6,798 nt of DNA from Geodermatophilaceae bacterium (GCA_013696785.1 JACCXW010000369.1:1-6798), one strand, 5' to 3'. Positions 1 through 6,533 are shown, counted from the stretch's first letter. The notes: generated from the sequence alone by a model not told the origin. Program-made: numbers and translations.

Positions 1-351
1 CCCGCGTCCTCCGGCGGCTCAACAGGGCTTCTACGGGCGTAGTGCGCGTCGTCCTACTCGGCCCCACCGATCCTGCGCACAGGTCGGTGCGACGGGCCCA
101 GCTGCTGTGAGATGTTCCGCCGTCCCCGCAGCCGGGTCCGGCGGTGATCCTCCTAGCGATGCCAGATTCCGAGCCGGAGGCACTCCCGGGCTGACAGACC
201 CGCTTTGCTACTTAGGCAGCAAGAGCGAAGTCACGCTGACTATTGTCGGCGCTTAGTTTTTTTGCGACATTTCGTGGTTAACGAGATCATCGTCGCCTTC
301 CTCGGCCCGCTTCCCCTGTCTCGACGTCCGGAGTCGAGACCAATCACCCCC
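1..351 (-). ncRNA. ssrA: tmRNA (transfer-messenger RNA), 3' end cut by the window edge
   Basis: This RNA rescues stalled ribosomes. It enters an empty A site with SmpB, accepts alanine, and supplies a short reading frame that tags the incomplete protein for proteolysis. Read on the minus strand, the 5' end is GGGGGUGAUUGG, the tmRNA acceptor and D-loop start. A GGGGAAGCGGGCC segment follows, then the resume context ACUAAGC-GCC and a 12-codon tag ending UAA. Next come CAGCCCGGGA and other blocks that I recall from the Mycobacterium tuberculosis tmRNA. A stem at 117-122 and 139-144 (CCGCCG/CGGCGG) sits where a mycobacterial pseudoknot stem lies. At position 1 the RNA stops at GGACGCGGG, the 5' side of the T arm, so about 20-25 nt including the acceptor 3' strand lie outside. 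The gene follows the second GNAT gene by 39 nt. Identity is secure; the exact 5' nucleotide is inferred. Confidence 0.95.
212..250 (-). other. tmRNA proteolysis-tag reading frame
   Basis: The internal mRNA-like frame of the tmRNA reads GCC GAC AAT AGT CAG CGT GAC TTC GCT CTT GCT GCC TAA, giving ADNSQRDFALAA. The resume codon is GCC and is preceded by ACTAAGC, the usual actinobacterial context. The C-terminal ALAA is the signal recognised by ClpXP-type proteases. From memory the M. tuberculosis tag is ADSHQRDYALAA, so this one shares A-D, the Q-R-D core and the ALAA end. The resume position is inferred from that match. Confidence 0.93.
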
Positions 352-365
352 TGGTAAGTGCCGCC

Positions 366-394
366 AGCCTAACGCCCCGTGGAACGCAGATCAT
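366..394 (-). promoter_or_regulatory. candidate ssrA promoter
   Basis: On the minus strand a -10-like TAGGCT (366-371) lies 17 bp from a weak -35-like ATGATC (389-394), which shares only the TGA core with TTGACA. Initiation about 7 nt downstream would leave a leader of roughly 7-9 nt before the tmRNA 5' end at 351, to be removed by RNase P. The -35 overlaps the stop codon of the upstream GNAT gene. The tmRNA may also be read through from that gene. This is a prediction from motif spacing only. Confidence 0.35.
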
Positions 395-1377
395 CCCGCT
401 GAGACCTCGCGGACCCAGCTGGTGCTGCTGTGTACCGTGCGGAACCCGATCCGCTCGTACAACCCCAGGGCACCGGTGCCGTTGGCGCTGTCGACGTCCA
501 GGCCCGCCTGCTCGTACCCGGCGGCGCGATAGTCCGCCAGTGCGTGCGACAGCAGCGCGCTGGCCACGCCCTTGCTGCGGGACTGCGGCAGCGTGCCGAG
601 TTGGCCGATGTAGGCCGTCCGGTAGCCCGCGGCCGCCGCGTCGGCGTCGTAGAAGTAGGCCAGCAGGTAACCGGCAACGGCCGCGTCCCCGTCGAGCACC
701 AGGTAGCTCAGCTCGGAACGGAAGGCTCGCTTGCCGGTGAACCACTGCTTCCACGAGGCCGGGTCGCGCTCTGTCGATCCGAAGTGGTCCCGGAACGCCG
801 TGTTGTGCGCGCGTCGTACCTCCTCGTCCCGGTCGAAGGTGAACGGCACGACCCGCAACGGTGCTGCCGGATCGCGTGGCGTGGGAGCGTCGCTTCGCAG
901 GTCTCGCTCCATGTCGAAGAAGTGCCGGAGTGGCTGGAGTCCCGCCGCCTTGACCAGTGCCACCGCAGAGGGGATGTGGTCGTACCAGGGGACGGTGATC
1001 CGGGCCGGGTGCTGCGGATGGCGCTGAGCGTGCATGGCCTCGGCGCGCTGCAGCTGCTCGTGCAGCAGCCGCCGGCCGACCCCCCGACCGCGGTACGACG
1101 GATGAACGGTGCCGAAGCAGTAGACGGTGTCCACGTCCCAGACCTGAGTGGCGCCGTGAACCGCTCCGACGGCGATCAGTCGACCCTCGTCGAACACGCC
1201 CCAGCTATCGGTGGCCAGGTCGACGGACTCGTCCTCGATCTGCTCGGCCAGGTCCTCCGCGGACTCGTTCTCGCCGGTCTGGTCGACCAGCTCCACGGCG
1301 GCGAGCAACTCCGCCCACGCCGGCACGTCCTCGGCGGTCAGCGAGCGCCAATGCAGCGATGTCACGGTTTCGGGCAT
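391..1377 (-). CDS. tandem-GNAT N-acetyltransferase, second paralog
   Basis: This 328-residue protein has two GNAT folds, an arrangement also seen in mycothiol synthase (MshD). The N-terminal domain has the acetyl-CoA pyrophosphate-binding motif RGRGVGRRLL at residues 96-105. The C-terminal domain has the equivalent RSKGVASALL from residue 267, followed by GLYERIGF at about 305-312, the usual end of a GNAT domain. The N-terminal motif is close to the Q/R-x-x-G-x-G/A consensus; the C-terminal one is less canonical. It is a clear paralog of the gene just upstream, with shared blocks such as FDMERDL, QWFTG-RAFR and YFY-AD. I chose the ATG at 1377 because it aligns with the paralog's start. An in-frame GTG at 1413 would add 12 residues. 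No good ribosome binding site is seen. The substrate is unknown: it could be a small amine, a thiol precursor, an antibiotic or a protein. No signal peptide is visible, so it should be cytoplasmic. Confidence 0.85.
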   Translation of the reverse strand: MPETVTSLHWRSLTAEDVPAWAELLAAVELVDQTGENESAEDLAEQIEDESVDLATDSWGVFDEGRLIAVGAVHGATQVWDVDTVYCFGTVHPSYRGRGVGRRLLHEQLQRAEAMHAQRHPQHPARITVPWYDHIPSAVALVKAAGLQPLRHFFDMERDLRSDAPTPRDPAAPLRVVPFTFDRDEEVRRAHNTAFRDHFGSTERDPASWKQWFTGKRAFRSELSYLVLDGDAAVAGYLLAYFYDADAAAAGYRTAYIGQLGTLPQSRSKGVASALLSHALADYRAAGYEQAGLDVDSANGTGALGLYERIGFRTVHSSTSWVREVSAG

Positions 1378-1384
1378 AGCGGAC

Positions 1385-1390
1385 ACGGTA
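1385..1390 (-). promoter_or_regulatory. possible -10 element for the second GNAT gene
   Basis: The minus strand reads TACCGT, a match to TANNNT, ending 7 nt before the chosen ATG at 1377. That spacing would give a transcript starting at or next to the start codon. There is no convincing -35 at 16-18 bp. The match could be chance; the gene may simply be read from upstream. Confidence 0.25.
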
Positions 1391-1404
1391 GATCCGATCC
1401 ACAC

Positions 1405-1418
1405 CTCGGGCACCCGAG
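1405..1418. repeat. short inverted repeat between the two GNAT genes
   Basis: CTCGGG at 1405-1410 and CCCGAG at 1413-1418 are perfect complements, separated by 2 nt. As RNA this folds as a 5-bp stem with a 4-nt loop. It begins 24 nt after the stop of the upstream GNAT gene and has no T tract behind it. It could be a weak terminator, an operator half-site pair, or chance in GC-rich DNA. Confidence 0.35.
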
Positions 1419-1442
1419 TTATCCGCTCGGCAGCCGACCCGG

Positions 1443-2417
1443 TCAGCGCGTGGGAAGTGTCCGGACGAAGCTCGTGCGCTTGCGCGCGACCCGGAAGCCG
1501 AGCCGCGAGTAGATGCCGAGTCCGCCGATATCGCTCTCACCGTCGACGTCGAGCACGGCGCGGCTGAAACCCGCCTTGCGGTAGGCATGCAGCGCCTGGC
1601 CGATGAGCGTCGTACCGATGCCCTGCCGGCGGAAATCCGGAATCGTCCCCACCTGGCCGATCCACGCCTCCCTGCGTCCGTCCGCCGTGGTGTCGGCCTC
1701 GTAGAAGTAGGACAGCAGGAACCCGACGACCCGCTCCCCGTGCAGAACCAGCCGGCTCAGGTCCGCCCGGAAGGCGCGGCTGCCGGTGAACCACTGAGCC
1801 CACCCGTCGCGGTCCTGCTCCACGGCCCCGAAATTGCCGGCGAACGCGGCGTTGTAGGCCAGCCGCAACTCCTCGTCGCGGCCGGCGTCGTAGCCGACGA
1901 CGTCGAGACCCGGACCTGGCGCAGGCACGTCGGGCAGCGGGTCGGACAGGTCGCGTTCCATGTCGAACCAGTGCCGCAGCGGCGTCAGCCCAGCGGCCTT
2001 GACCAGTTGGACATGGTCCGGGCAGTGGTCGTACGGGCGGACGACGACTCGGCCGATCACGTCCGGATGCCGCTCCGCGTGCAGTGCGGCGGCACGATGC
2101 AGTTGCCGGGCGAAGATGCCGCGGCCGACACCTTCACCGCGGTGGCTGGGCTGCACCGTCCCCCACAGTTCGACGACATGGACGTTGCGGACCACCCCGC
2201 GGGCCCGCACGACACCCATACCGACAAGGTCAGGCCCGTCGAACACGGCCACGCTGTCGATGGCCAGATCGAGCGTCTCGTCGTCGAACTCATCGGCAAG
2301 ATCGGCCACGTCGTAGTGCTCGCTGGTCTCGTCGACCCGCTCGGACTGGTCGAGCAACCGCACCAACGCAGGGATGTCGGCACGGGACAGCGCCCGCCAA
2401 GTCAGGTGGTTACTCAT
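1443..2417 (-). CDS. tandem-GNAT N-acetyltransferase, first paralog
   Basis: This 324-residue protein has two GNAT acetyltransferase domains. The first carries RGEGVGRGIF at about residues 93-102. The second carries RRQGIGTTLI at 263-272, followed by GIYSRLGF at 301-308. Both R-x-x-G-x-G motifs are close to consensus for acetyl-CoA binding, so both folds may bind the cofactor. It resembles the MshD-like two-domain GNAT group, but I see no basis for calling it mycothiol synthase. The ATG at 2417 overlaps the end of the amidohydrolase gene by 8 nt (ATGAGTAA), a classic sign of translational coupling. A longer open frame reaches 2600 but only by reading through the amidohydrolase C-terminus out of frame. 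No Shine-Dalgarno sequence is seen, consistent with coupled re-initiation. The substrate is unknown. Confidence 0.87.
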   Translation of the reverse strand: MSNHLTWRALSRADIPALVRLLDQSERVDETSEHYDVADLADEFDDETLDLAIDSVAVFDGPDLVGMGVVRARGVVRNVHVVELWGTVQPSHRGEGVGRGIFARQLHRAAALHAERHPDVIGRVVVRPYDHCPDHVQLVKAAGLTPLRHWFDMERDLSDPLPDVPAPGPGLDVVGYDAGRDEELRLAYNAAFAGNFGAVEQDRDGWAQWFTGSRAFRADLSRLVLHGERVVGFLLSYFYEADTTADGRREAWIGQVGTIPDFRRQGIGTTLIGQALHAYRKAGFSRAVLDVDGESDIGGLGIYSRLGFRVARKRTSFVRTLPTR

Positions 2418-3306
2418 CTCTGGGCGGCAGGCCGAGCAGCCGAGCGCCATTGTCGTACAGCACGCCACGCATCCATTCCGCCCCCAAGTCGAGGCGGTGC
2501 AACGCCTCGATCTGATGAGCGTAGGCGTAGGGGATCGTCGGGAAATCTGTTCCGAGCACGATGCGATCCCGCATCTCGTCCAGGCGTGGAGGCAAGTCAC
2601 CGGGAAGCGGCGCGAACCGCTCGACGTAGTCGGTGCCGAACATCGTCGTGTCCAGATGCACCCGGTCGAACCCGACGGCGAGGTCCAGATGCTCGTGATA
2701 CTCGTGCATGCCCATGTGTGCGATGACGGCGGTCAGGCGCGGATGCCGCGCCAGCACGGCTTTGACAGGTTTCGGACCCGTGTGCGGTCCCGGCATCGGA
2801 CTCGATCCACTGTGGATGGTCACCGGGAGGCAGGCATCGGCGAGCAGGCCCCACACCGGGTCGAGCACGGGGGCGGCCGGGTCGAAGCCGCCGACCTGCA
2901 CGTGCACCTTGAACATCCGGGCGCCGCCCTCGATCGCCGCTTCGACGTAGTCCACCACCCCCGGCTCAGGAAAGAAGGTCGCCGACTGCACGCAGTCCGG
3001 CGTACGGCGGGCGAAGTCGGCCGACCACTCGTTGAGCCAGGCAGCCATTCCCGGCTTGTGCGGGTACGGGAGCGACGGGAACGCCAGTACGCCGAGGGTC
3101 CGCAGCCGAGCCAGCCGCTCCTGCTCGGACAGCCGGTACTCGACCGGCCACGAGGCCCCGTAGTTCTCCTCGCCCGCGTCGAAGTACGCCCAGACCTTCT
3201 GCTGCATCCGCTCGGGCAGGAAGTGCACGTGCATGTCGACGAGACCCGGAAGCCCCAGCCCGCGCCAGTACGCCGGCACCTCCGCGTCGCTGCGAGGCGC
3301 TGTCAC
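2410..3306 (-). CDS. amidohydrolase-2 family metal-dependent hydrolase
   Basis: This 298-residue TIM-barrel hydrolase belongs to the amidohydrolase_2 group (PF04909-like, which includes ACMSD-type decarboxylases and lactonase-type hydrolases). Visible metal-site residues in order are H26 and H28 in DMHVHF, K133 in MFKVHVQ, H165 in TIHSGS, H197 in AHMGMHEYHEH, and D254 in LGTDFP. The active site therefore looks intact. There is no signal peptide or membrane segment, so it should be cytoplasmic. The GTG start at 3306 lies 5 nt after the smpB stop, with AGGA (3310-3313) only 3 nt before it. The open frame extends to 3570, but that extension reads smpB out of frame and has no family similarity. 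The gene is sandwiched between smpB and the GNAT pair and overlaps the first GNAT gene by 8 nt. The family is well supported; the substrate and reaction cannot be told from sequence. Confidence 0.88.
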   Translation of the reverse strand: MTAPRSDAEVPAYWRGLGLPGLVDMHVHFLPERMQQKVWAYFDAGEENYGASWPVEYRLSEQERLARLRTLGVLAFPSLPYPHKPGMAAWLNEWSADFARRTPDCVQSATFFPEPGVVDYVEAAIEGGARMFKVHVQVGGFDPAAPVLDPVWGLLADACLPVTIHSGSSPMPGPHTGPKPVKAVLARHPRLTAVIAHMGMHEYHEHLDLAVGFDRVHLDTTMFGTDYVERFAPLPGDLPPRLDEMRDRIVLGTDFPTIPYAYAHQIEALHRLDLGAEWMRGVLYDNGARLLGLPPRDE

Positions 3307-3311
3307 AAGTC

Positions 3312-3788
3312 CTAGTCTCTGCCCTTCGCCCGCCGGCCCAGGGCCTTGGCGATCTCGCGGTTGGCGTCCCGTGTGGCCAGATCCTGCCGTTTGTCGTAGC
3401 TTCGCTTGCCCTGGGCGAGGGCGATCTCCACCTTCACCTTCCCGTCCTTGAAGTACAGCCGGAGTGGTACGAGGGTGAGCCCGCTCTCCCGCGTCTTGCC
3501 GATGAGCCGGTCTATCTCCGCCTTGTGCAGCAGCAGTTTCCGGACCCGTCGCGGCTCGTGGTTTGTCCACGTCCCCTGGGTGTACTCCGGGATGTGCACG
3601 CCGTGCAGGAAGACCTCGCCGCCGTCGATCGTCGCGAAACCGTCTACCAGCGAAGCCCGCCCGGCCCGCAGCGACTTGACCTCGGTGCCGGTCAGTACGA
3701 CCCCGGCCTCCAGCTCCTCGAGGATCGTGTAGTTGTGCCGTGCCTTGCGGTTCTGGGCGATCAAAGCGTTGCCGGCCTCGCGGGGCAT
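3312..3788 (-). CDS. smpB: SsrA-binding protein SmpB
   Basis: SmpB binds the tRNA-like domain of tmRNA and carries it into stalled ribosomes; its C-terminal tail fills the empty mRNA channel. The 158-residue length is normal. Family blocks seen are ARHNYTILEELEAGVVLTG near residues 16-34, GTEVKSLRAGRASLVDGFA at 34-52, NHEPRRVRKLLLHKAEI at 76-92, and the basic tail GKRSYDKRQDLATRD at 127-141. The tail ends in a lysine/arginine-rich segment as expected. The ATG at 3788 follows the ftsX stop with one base between them (TGAGATG). No separate Shine-Dalgarno sequence is evident, so translation is probably coupled to ftsX. Its RNA partner ssrA lies in the same window about 3 kb downstream. Confidence 0.97.
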   Translation of the reverse strand: MPREAGNALIAQNRKARHNYTILEELEAGVVLTGTEVKSLRAGRASLVDGFATIDGGEVFLHGVHIPEYTQGTWTNHEPRRVRKLLLHKAEIDRLIGKTRESGLTLVPLRLYFKDGKVKVEIALAQGKRSYDKRQDLATRDANREIAKALGRRAKGRD

Positions 3789-3789
3789 C

Positions 3790-4671
3790 TCAGAGCCGGA
3801 CGTACAGGCGCAGCGTGACGTACGCCGCCATGCTGGCCAGCAGGACGCCGCAGGCCGCGATGATGGGGCTGACGATGAGGATGCTGCTCCAGTCGATCGG
3901 CGGGATGATGCCGGCCTGGATCGGTCCGGCCAGGGTCTCGTCGACGAACAGCACCTTGGCCAGGGCGAGCCCGCCGAAGGCGAGCAACGCGCCGATGAAC
4001 CCGGCCAGGGCGGCCTCCAGGATGAACGGCAATTGGGTGTACCAGCGGGAGGCACCGACCAAGCGCATGATCCCGGTTTCGGTGCGCCGGGTGAACGCGG
4101 CCAGCTGGATCGTGTTGGAGATCAGCAGAATGGCGGCCAGCGCCTGCACCACCGCCACCGCGATCGTCGCGTTGCGCATGCCGTTGAGCAGGCCGAAGAG
4201 CCGGTCCAGGAAGTCACCTTCGTCCTTGACGGACTCCACTCCGGCCGCGCCGGTGAACTCCTGGGCGATGACGTCGTACCGCTCGGGGTTGAACAGCTGG
4301 ACCCGGAAGGACTCGGGCAGCGCATCGGGCGGGGTGCTGTTGACCAGCTCCGGCTGCTCCCGGAACTGGAGCTTGAAGCGTTCGTAGGCCTCTTCCTTGC
4401 TCTCATACAGGACGGTCTGGACCTCTTGGGAGTCGTCGAGCCCGGTTTTGATCGCGCTGCGCTGGGCATCGGTCACGTCATCGGTCAGGAAGATCGAGAC
4501 CTGCACCTTGTCGTAGTAGATCGTCTTCATCTCACTGATCTGACCCGCGATGAGCAGGCCGGCGCCGAGCAGGCCGAGTGAGATCGCCGTGGTGATGATC
4601 ATGGCGATGGTCATGGTGAGATTCCGGCGCAGCCCGGTGGCCACCTCCGAAAGGACGAAGTTCGCGCGCAC
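3790..4671 (-). CDS. ftsX: cell division protein FtsX, membrane subunit of FtsEX
   Basis: FtsX forms the membrane part of the FtsEX complex, which in actinobacteria activates peptidoglycan hydrolases of the RipC type during division. The 293-residue protein shows the expected four membrane segments at about 21-44, 168-190, 213-241 and 263-286. A roughly 120-residue extracellular domain lies between the first two. After the second segment comes RRTETGIMRLVGAS at 195-208, the cytoplasmic segment that contacts the ATPase. The start is GTG at 4671, 5 nt after the ftsE stop. Purine-rich sequence overlapping that stop (AGGA at 4683-4686 and AGGG at 4675-4678) can serve as ribosome binding site. smpB follows after a single base. 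Confidence 0.96.
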   Translation of the reverse strand: MRANFVLSEVATGLRRNLTMTIAMIITTAISLGLLGAGLLIAGQISEMKTIYYDKVQVSIFLTDDVTDAQRSAIKTGLDDSQEVQTVLYESKEEAYERFKLQFREQPELVNSTPPDALPESFRVQLFNPERYDVIAQEFTGAAGVESVKDEGDFLDRLFGLLNGMRNATIAVAVVQALAAILLISNTIQLAAFTRRTETGIMRLVGASRWYTQLPFILEAALAGFIGALLAFGGLALAKVLFVDETLAGPIQAGIIPPIDWSSILIVSPIIAACGVLLASMAAYVTLRLYVRL

Positions 4672-4676
4672 TCGCC

Positions 4677-5366
4677 CTACCGTCCTACGCCGTACACGCC
4701 GCGGGCCTGGTCACGCGTGACCCTGCCCATGGTGAGCTCGATGACCCGCCGCCGCATGGCATCGACGATGTTCGAGTCGTGGGTTGCCATCACGACCGTC
4801 GTGCCGGTGCGGTTGATCCGCTCGAGCAGCAGCATGATGTCCTGGCTCGTCTCGGGATCGAGGTTGCCGGTCGGCTCGTCGGCCAGCAGCACGAGCGGCC
4901 GGTTCACGAACGCCCGGGCGATGGCCACCCGCTGCTGCTCGCCACCGGACAACTCGTGCGGCAACCGGTTCGCCTTGCCTTCCAGGCCGACGAGCTGCAA
5001 CACCTCGGGAACGACCCGCTTGATGGTGTGCTTCGGCTTGTTGATCACCTCGAGCGCGAACGCCACGTTGTCGGTGACCGACTTCTTGTCCAGCAGCCGG
5101 AAGTCCTGGAAGACGCAGCCCATCGTGCGGCGCAGCTTCGGCACCTGCCACTTGGTCATCTTGTTCAGATGCTTGCCGGTCACGTGGATCTCGCCCATGG
5201 TTGGCGCCTCTTCTTTGAGCAGCAGGCGCAGCAGCGTCGACTTTCCCGACCCCGAGGCCCCGATGACGAACACGAACTCGCCCTTCTCGATGTCGATGGT
5301 GATGTCTTCGAGGGCGGGCCGCGTGCTCGCGGGGTAGAGCTTGGTGACGTTCTCGAGGTGGATCAC
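4677..5366 (-). CDS. ftsE: cell division ATP-binding protein FtsE
   Basis: FtsE is the cytoplasmic ABC ATPase that drives FtsX. At 229 residues it has the standard length. The ATPase motifs are complete: Walker A GASGSGKST at 36-44, Q-loop glutamine 87 in CVFQDFR, signature LSGGEQQR at 139-146, Walker B VLLADEP at 159-165, D-loop NLD at 168-170 and switch histidine 196 in ATHD. The start is GTG at 5366, giving MIHLENVTKLYP, the usual FtsE opening. No Shine-Dalgarno sequence precedes it. Instead a -10-like TACACT ends 8 nt upstream, suggesting a leaderless transcript. The gap to the prfB stop is 37 nt, so it may also be read through from prfB. In M. tuberculosis two further genes lie between prfB and ftsE; they are absent here. 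Confidence 0.97.
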   Translation of the reverse strand: MIHLENVTKLYPASTRPALEDITIDIEKGEFVFVIGASGSGKSTLLRLLLKEEAPTMGEIHVTGKHLNKMTKWQVPKLRRTMGCVFQDFRLLDKKSVTDNVAFALEVINKPKHTIKRVVPEVLQLVGLEGKANRLPHELSGGEQQRVAIARAFVNRPLVLLADEPTGNLDPETSQDIMLLLERINRTGTTVVMATHDSNIVDAMRRRVIELTMGRVTRDQARGVYGVGR

Positions 5367-5374
5367 GAGGGGCC

Positions 5375-5380
5375 AGTGTA
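5375..5380 (-). promoter_or_regulatory. -10 element for a leaderless ftsE transcript
   Basis: The minus strand reads TACACT, a strong match to the actinobacterial TANNNT consensus, followed by GGCCCCTC and then the ftsE GTG. With 8 nt between the hexamer and the start codon, transcription would begin at or within a base or two of the GTG. A TTGACC lies upstream at 5402-5407, but the spacer is 21 bp, longer than the usual 16-19. The call therefore rests on the -10 and its position. Confidence 0.5.
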
Positions 5381-5403
5381 GCCGCGCAAACCTGAAGTCA
5401 CGG

Positions 5404-6525
5404 TCAAGCGCGAGGCTGTGCGGCGGCTTCCGTGGTCCGCTTCCACCGGATCCCGGCCTCCAGGAAGGCGTCCAGATCGCCGTCGAGGACGGCCGCGGTG
5501 TTCCCGGTTTCGTACTCCGTCCGCAGATCCTTGACCATCTGGTAGGGGTGCAGGACGTAGCTGCGCATCTGGTTTCCCCAGGAGTTCGAGCCGTCTCCGC
5601 GCAGCAGATCCAGCTCCGCCCGCTGCTCGATGCGCCGCAGGTCGAGCAATCTGGACTGCAACACCCGCATCGCCGCAGCGCGATTCTGCAGCTGCGACTT
5701 CTCGTTCTGGCAGGACACCACGAGTCCGGTCGGCAGGTGCGTGATCCGTACGGCGGAGTCCGTGGTGTTCACGCTCTGCCCGCCCGGTCCGGAGGAGCGG
5801 AACACGTCGACGCGGATGTCGCTGTCGGGGACCTCGACGTGGTCGTCCTGTTCGACGACCGGGACCACCTCGACGCCGGCGAACGACGTCTGCCGGCGGC
5901 CCTGGTTGTCGAAGGGGCTGATCCGAACCAGCCTGTGCGTGCCCTGCTCCACCGACAGCGTGCCGTAGGCGTAGGGCGCCTTGACGGCGAACGTGGCCGA
6001 CTTGATGCCGGCCTCTTCGGCGTAGGACGTGTCGTAGACCTCGGTGGTGTGGTTGTGTCGCTCCGCCCACCGCAGGTACATCCGTAGCAGCATCTCGGCG
6101 AAGTCGGCGGCATCCACTCCCCCGGCCTCGGACCGGATCGTGACCAGTGCCTCGCGGGAGTCGTACTCACCGTTGAGCAGGGTCCGCACCTCGAGTTCGT
6201 CGATCTGCTTGCGAAGCGAGGCGAGTTCCCGCTCCACCTCGGCCTTGGTCGCCGTGTCGTCCTCCTCCTGCGCCATCTCGTGCAGCACGGGGAGATCATC
6301 GACGCGATGGCGCAATTCCTCTACCCGGCGGATGTCGCCCTGGACGTAGGACAACCTGCTCGTCACCCGCTGGGCCATCTCGGGGTCGTCCCAGAGGTCC
6401 GGCCGCGAGGACTCCTCCTCGAGCTTGGCGGCCTCGACGCGAAGTCGGTCGACGTCTATCACCGCCTCGATCGAGGACAGGGTGATGTCGAGCTCCTTGA
6501 GCTCGGCGGGGAGGTCTGCGGCCAC
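5404..6525 (-). CDS. prfB: peptide chain release factor 2 (RF2)
   Basis: RF2 recognises UGA and UAA stop codons and triggers peptide release. The 373-residue protein has the coiled N-terminal domain (about 1-115), the codon-recognition tripeptide SPF at 203-205, which separates RF2 from RF1 (PxT), and the catalytic GGQ at 248-250 in RSSGPGGQSVNTTDSAVR. The C-terminal NEKSQLQNRAAAM and SYVLHPYQMVKD blocks are also typical. The frame is open throughout: the region around residues 20-30 (EAVIDVDRLR), where many bacteria have an in-frame UGA and a programmed +1 shift, has neither. The gene itself ends in TGA. The start is GTG at 6525; no Shine-Dalgarno sequence precedes it, and a -10-like TAAAGT ends 8 nt upstream. 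The start is the least certain part. Confidence 0.97.
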   Translation of the reverse strand: MAADLPAELKELDITLSSIEAVIDVDRLRVEAAKLEEESSRPDLWDDPEMAQRVTSRLSYVQGDIRRVEELRHRVDDLPVLHEMAQEEDDTATKAEVERELASLRKQIDELEVRTLLNGEYDSREALVTIRSEAGGVDAADFAEMLLRMYLRWAERHNHTTEVYDTSYAEEAGIKSATFAVKAPYAYGTLSVEQGTHRLVRISPFDNQGRRQTSFAGVEVVPVVEQDDHVEVPDSDIRVDVFRSSGPGGQSVNTTDSAVRITHLPTGLVVSCQNEKSQLQNRAAAMRVLQSRLLDLRRIEQRAELDLLRGDGSNSWGNQMRSYVLHPYQMVKDLRTEYETGNTAAVLDGDLDAFLEAGIRWKRTTEAAAQPRA

Positions 6526-6533
6526 GACCGGCG

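Noticed and set aside
145..154. AGGAGGATCA on the minus strand, resembling a strong ribosome binding site
   Set aside because: It lies within the structured pseudoknot region of the tmRNA and is not followed by a start codon at suitable spacing.
318..340. Perfect 8-bp inverted repeat GTCTCGAC/GTCGAGAC considered as a separate regulatory hairpin
   Set aside because: It falls inside the 5' part of the tmRNA, and a comparable pairing exists in the mycobacterial RNA, so it belongs to the tmRNA fold.
430..1512. Long plus-strand open frame of 360 codons antisense to the second GNAT gene
   Set aside because: It is longer than the true gene, but its product is a low-complexity mix rich in Arg, Gly, Val and Gln with no recognisable motif. 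Long antisense frames are expected in GC-rich DNA, and the minus strand encodes clear GNAT motifs.
2418..2600. 61-residue N-terminal extension of the first GNAT protein
   Set aside because: It reads the amidohydrolase C-terminus out of frame; the ATG at 2417 aligns with the paralog and gives a typical 8-nt overlap.
1587..2726. Long plus-strand open frame of 379 codons opposite the first GNAT gene and part of the amidohydrolase
   Set aside because: It crosses two real genes on the other strand, shows no family motif, and has shadow-frame composition.
2374..3315. Plus-strand open frame of 313 codons antisense to the amidohydrolase
   Set aside because: The minus strand carries the intact metal-site motifs; the plus product is Arg/His/Val-rich without domain features.
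3307..3570. 88-residue N-terminal extension of the amidohydrolase
   Set aside because: It reads the smpB coding sequence out of frame, is rich in Arg, Gly and Pro, and has no family similarity. The GTG at 3306 fits the gap after smpB.
3789..4055. N-terminal extension of smpB
   Set aside because: It reads ftsX out of frame; the ATG at 3788 gives a normal-length SmpB.
3733..4581. Plus-strand open frame of 282 codons antisense to ftsX
   Set aside because: The Gln/Asp/Gly-rich product mirrors the hydrophobic ftsX codons and has no recognisable features.
5402..5407. TTGACC as -35 for the ftsE -10
   Set aside because: The spacer to TACACT is 21 bp, outside the usual range, so I did not call it a paired promoter element.
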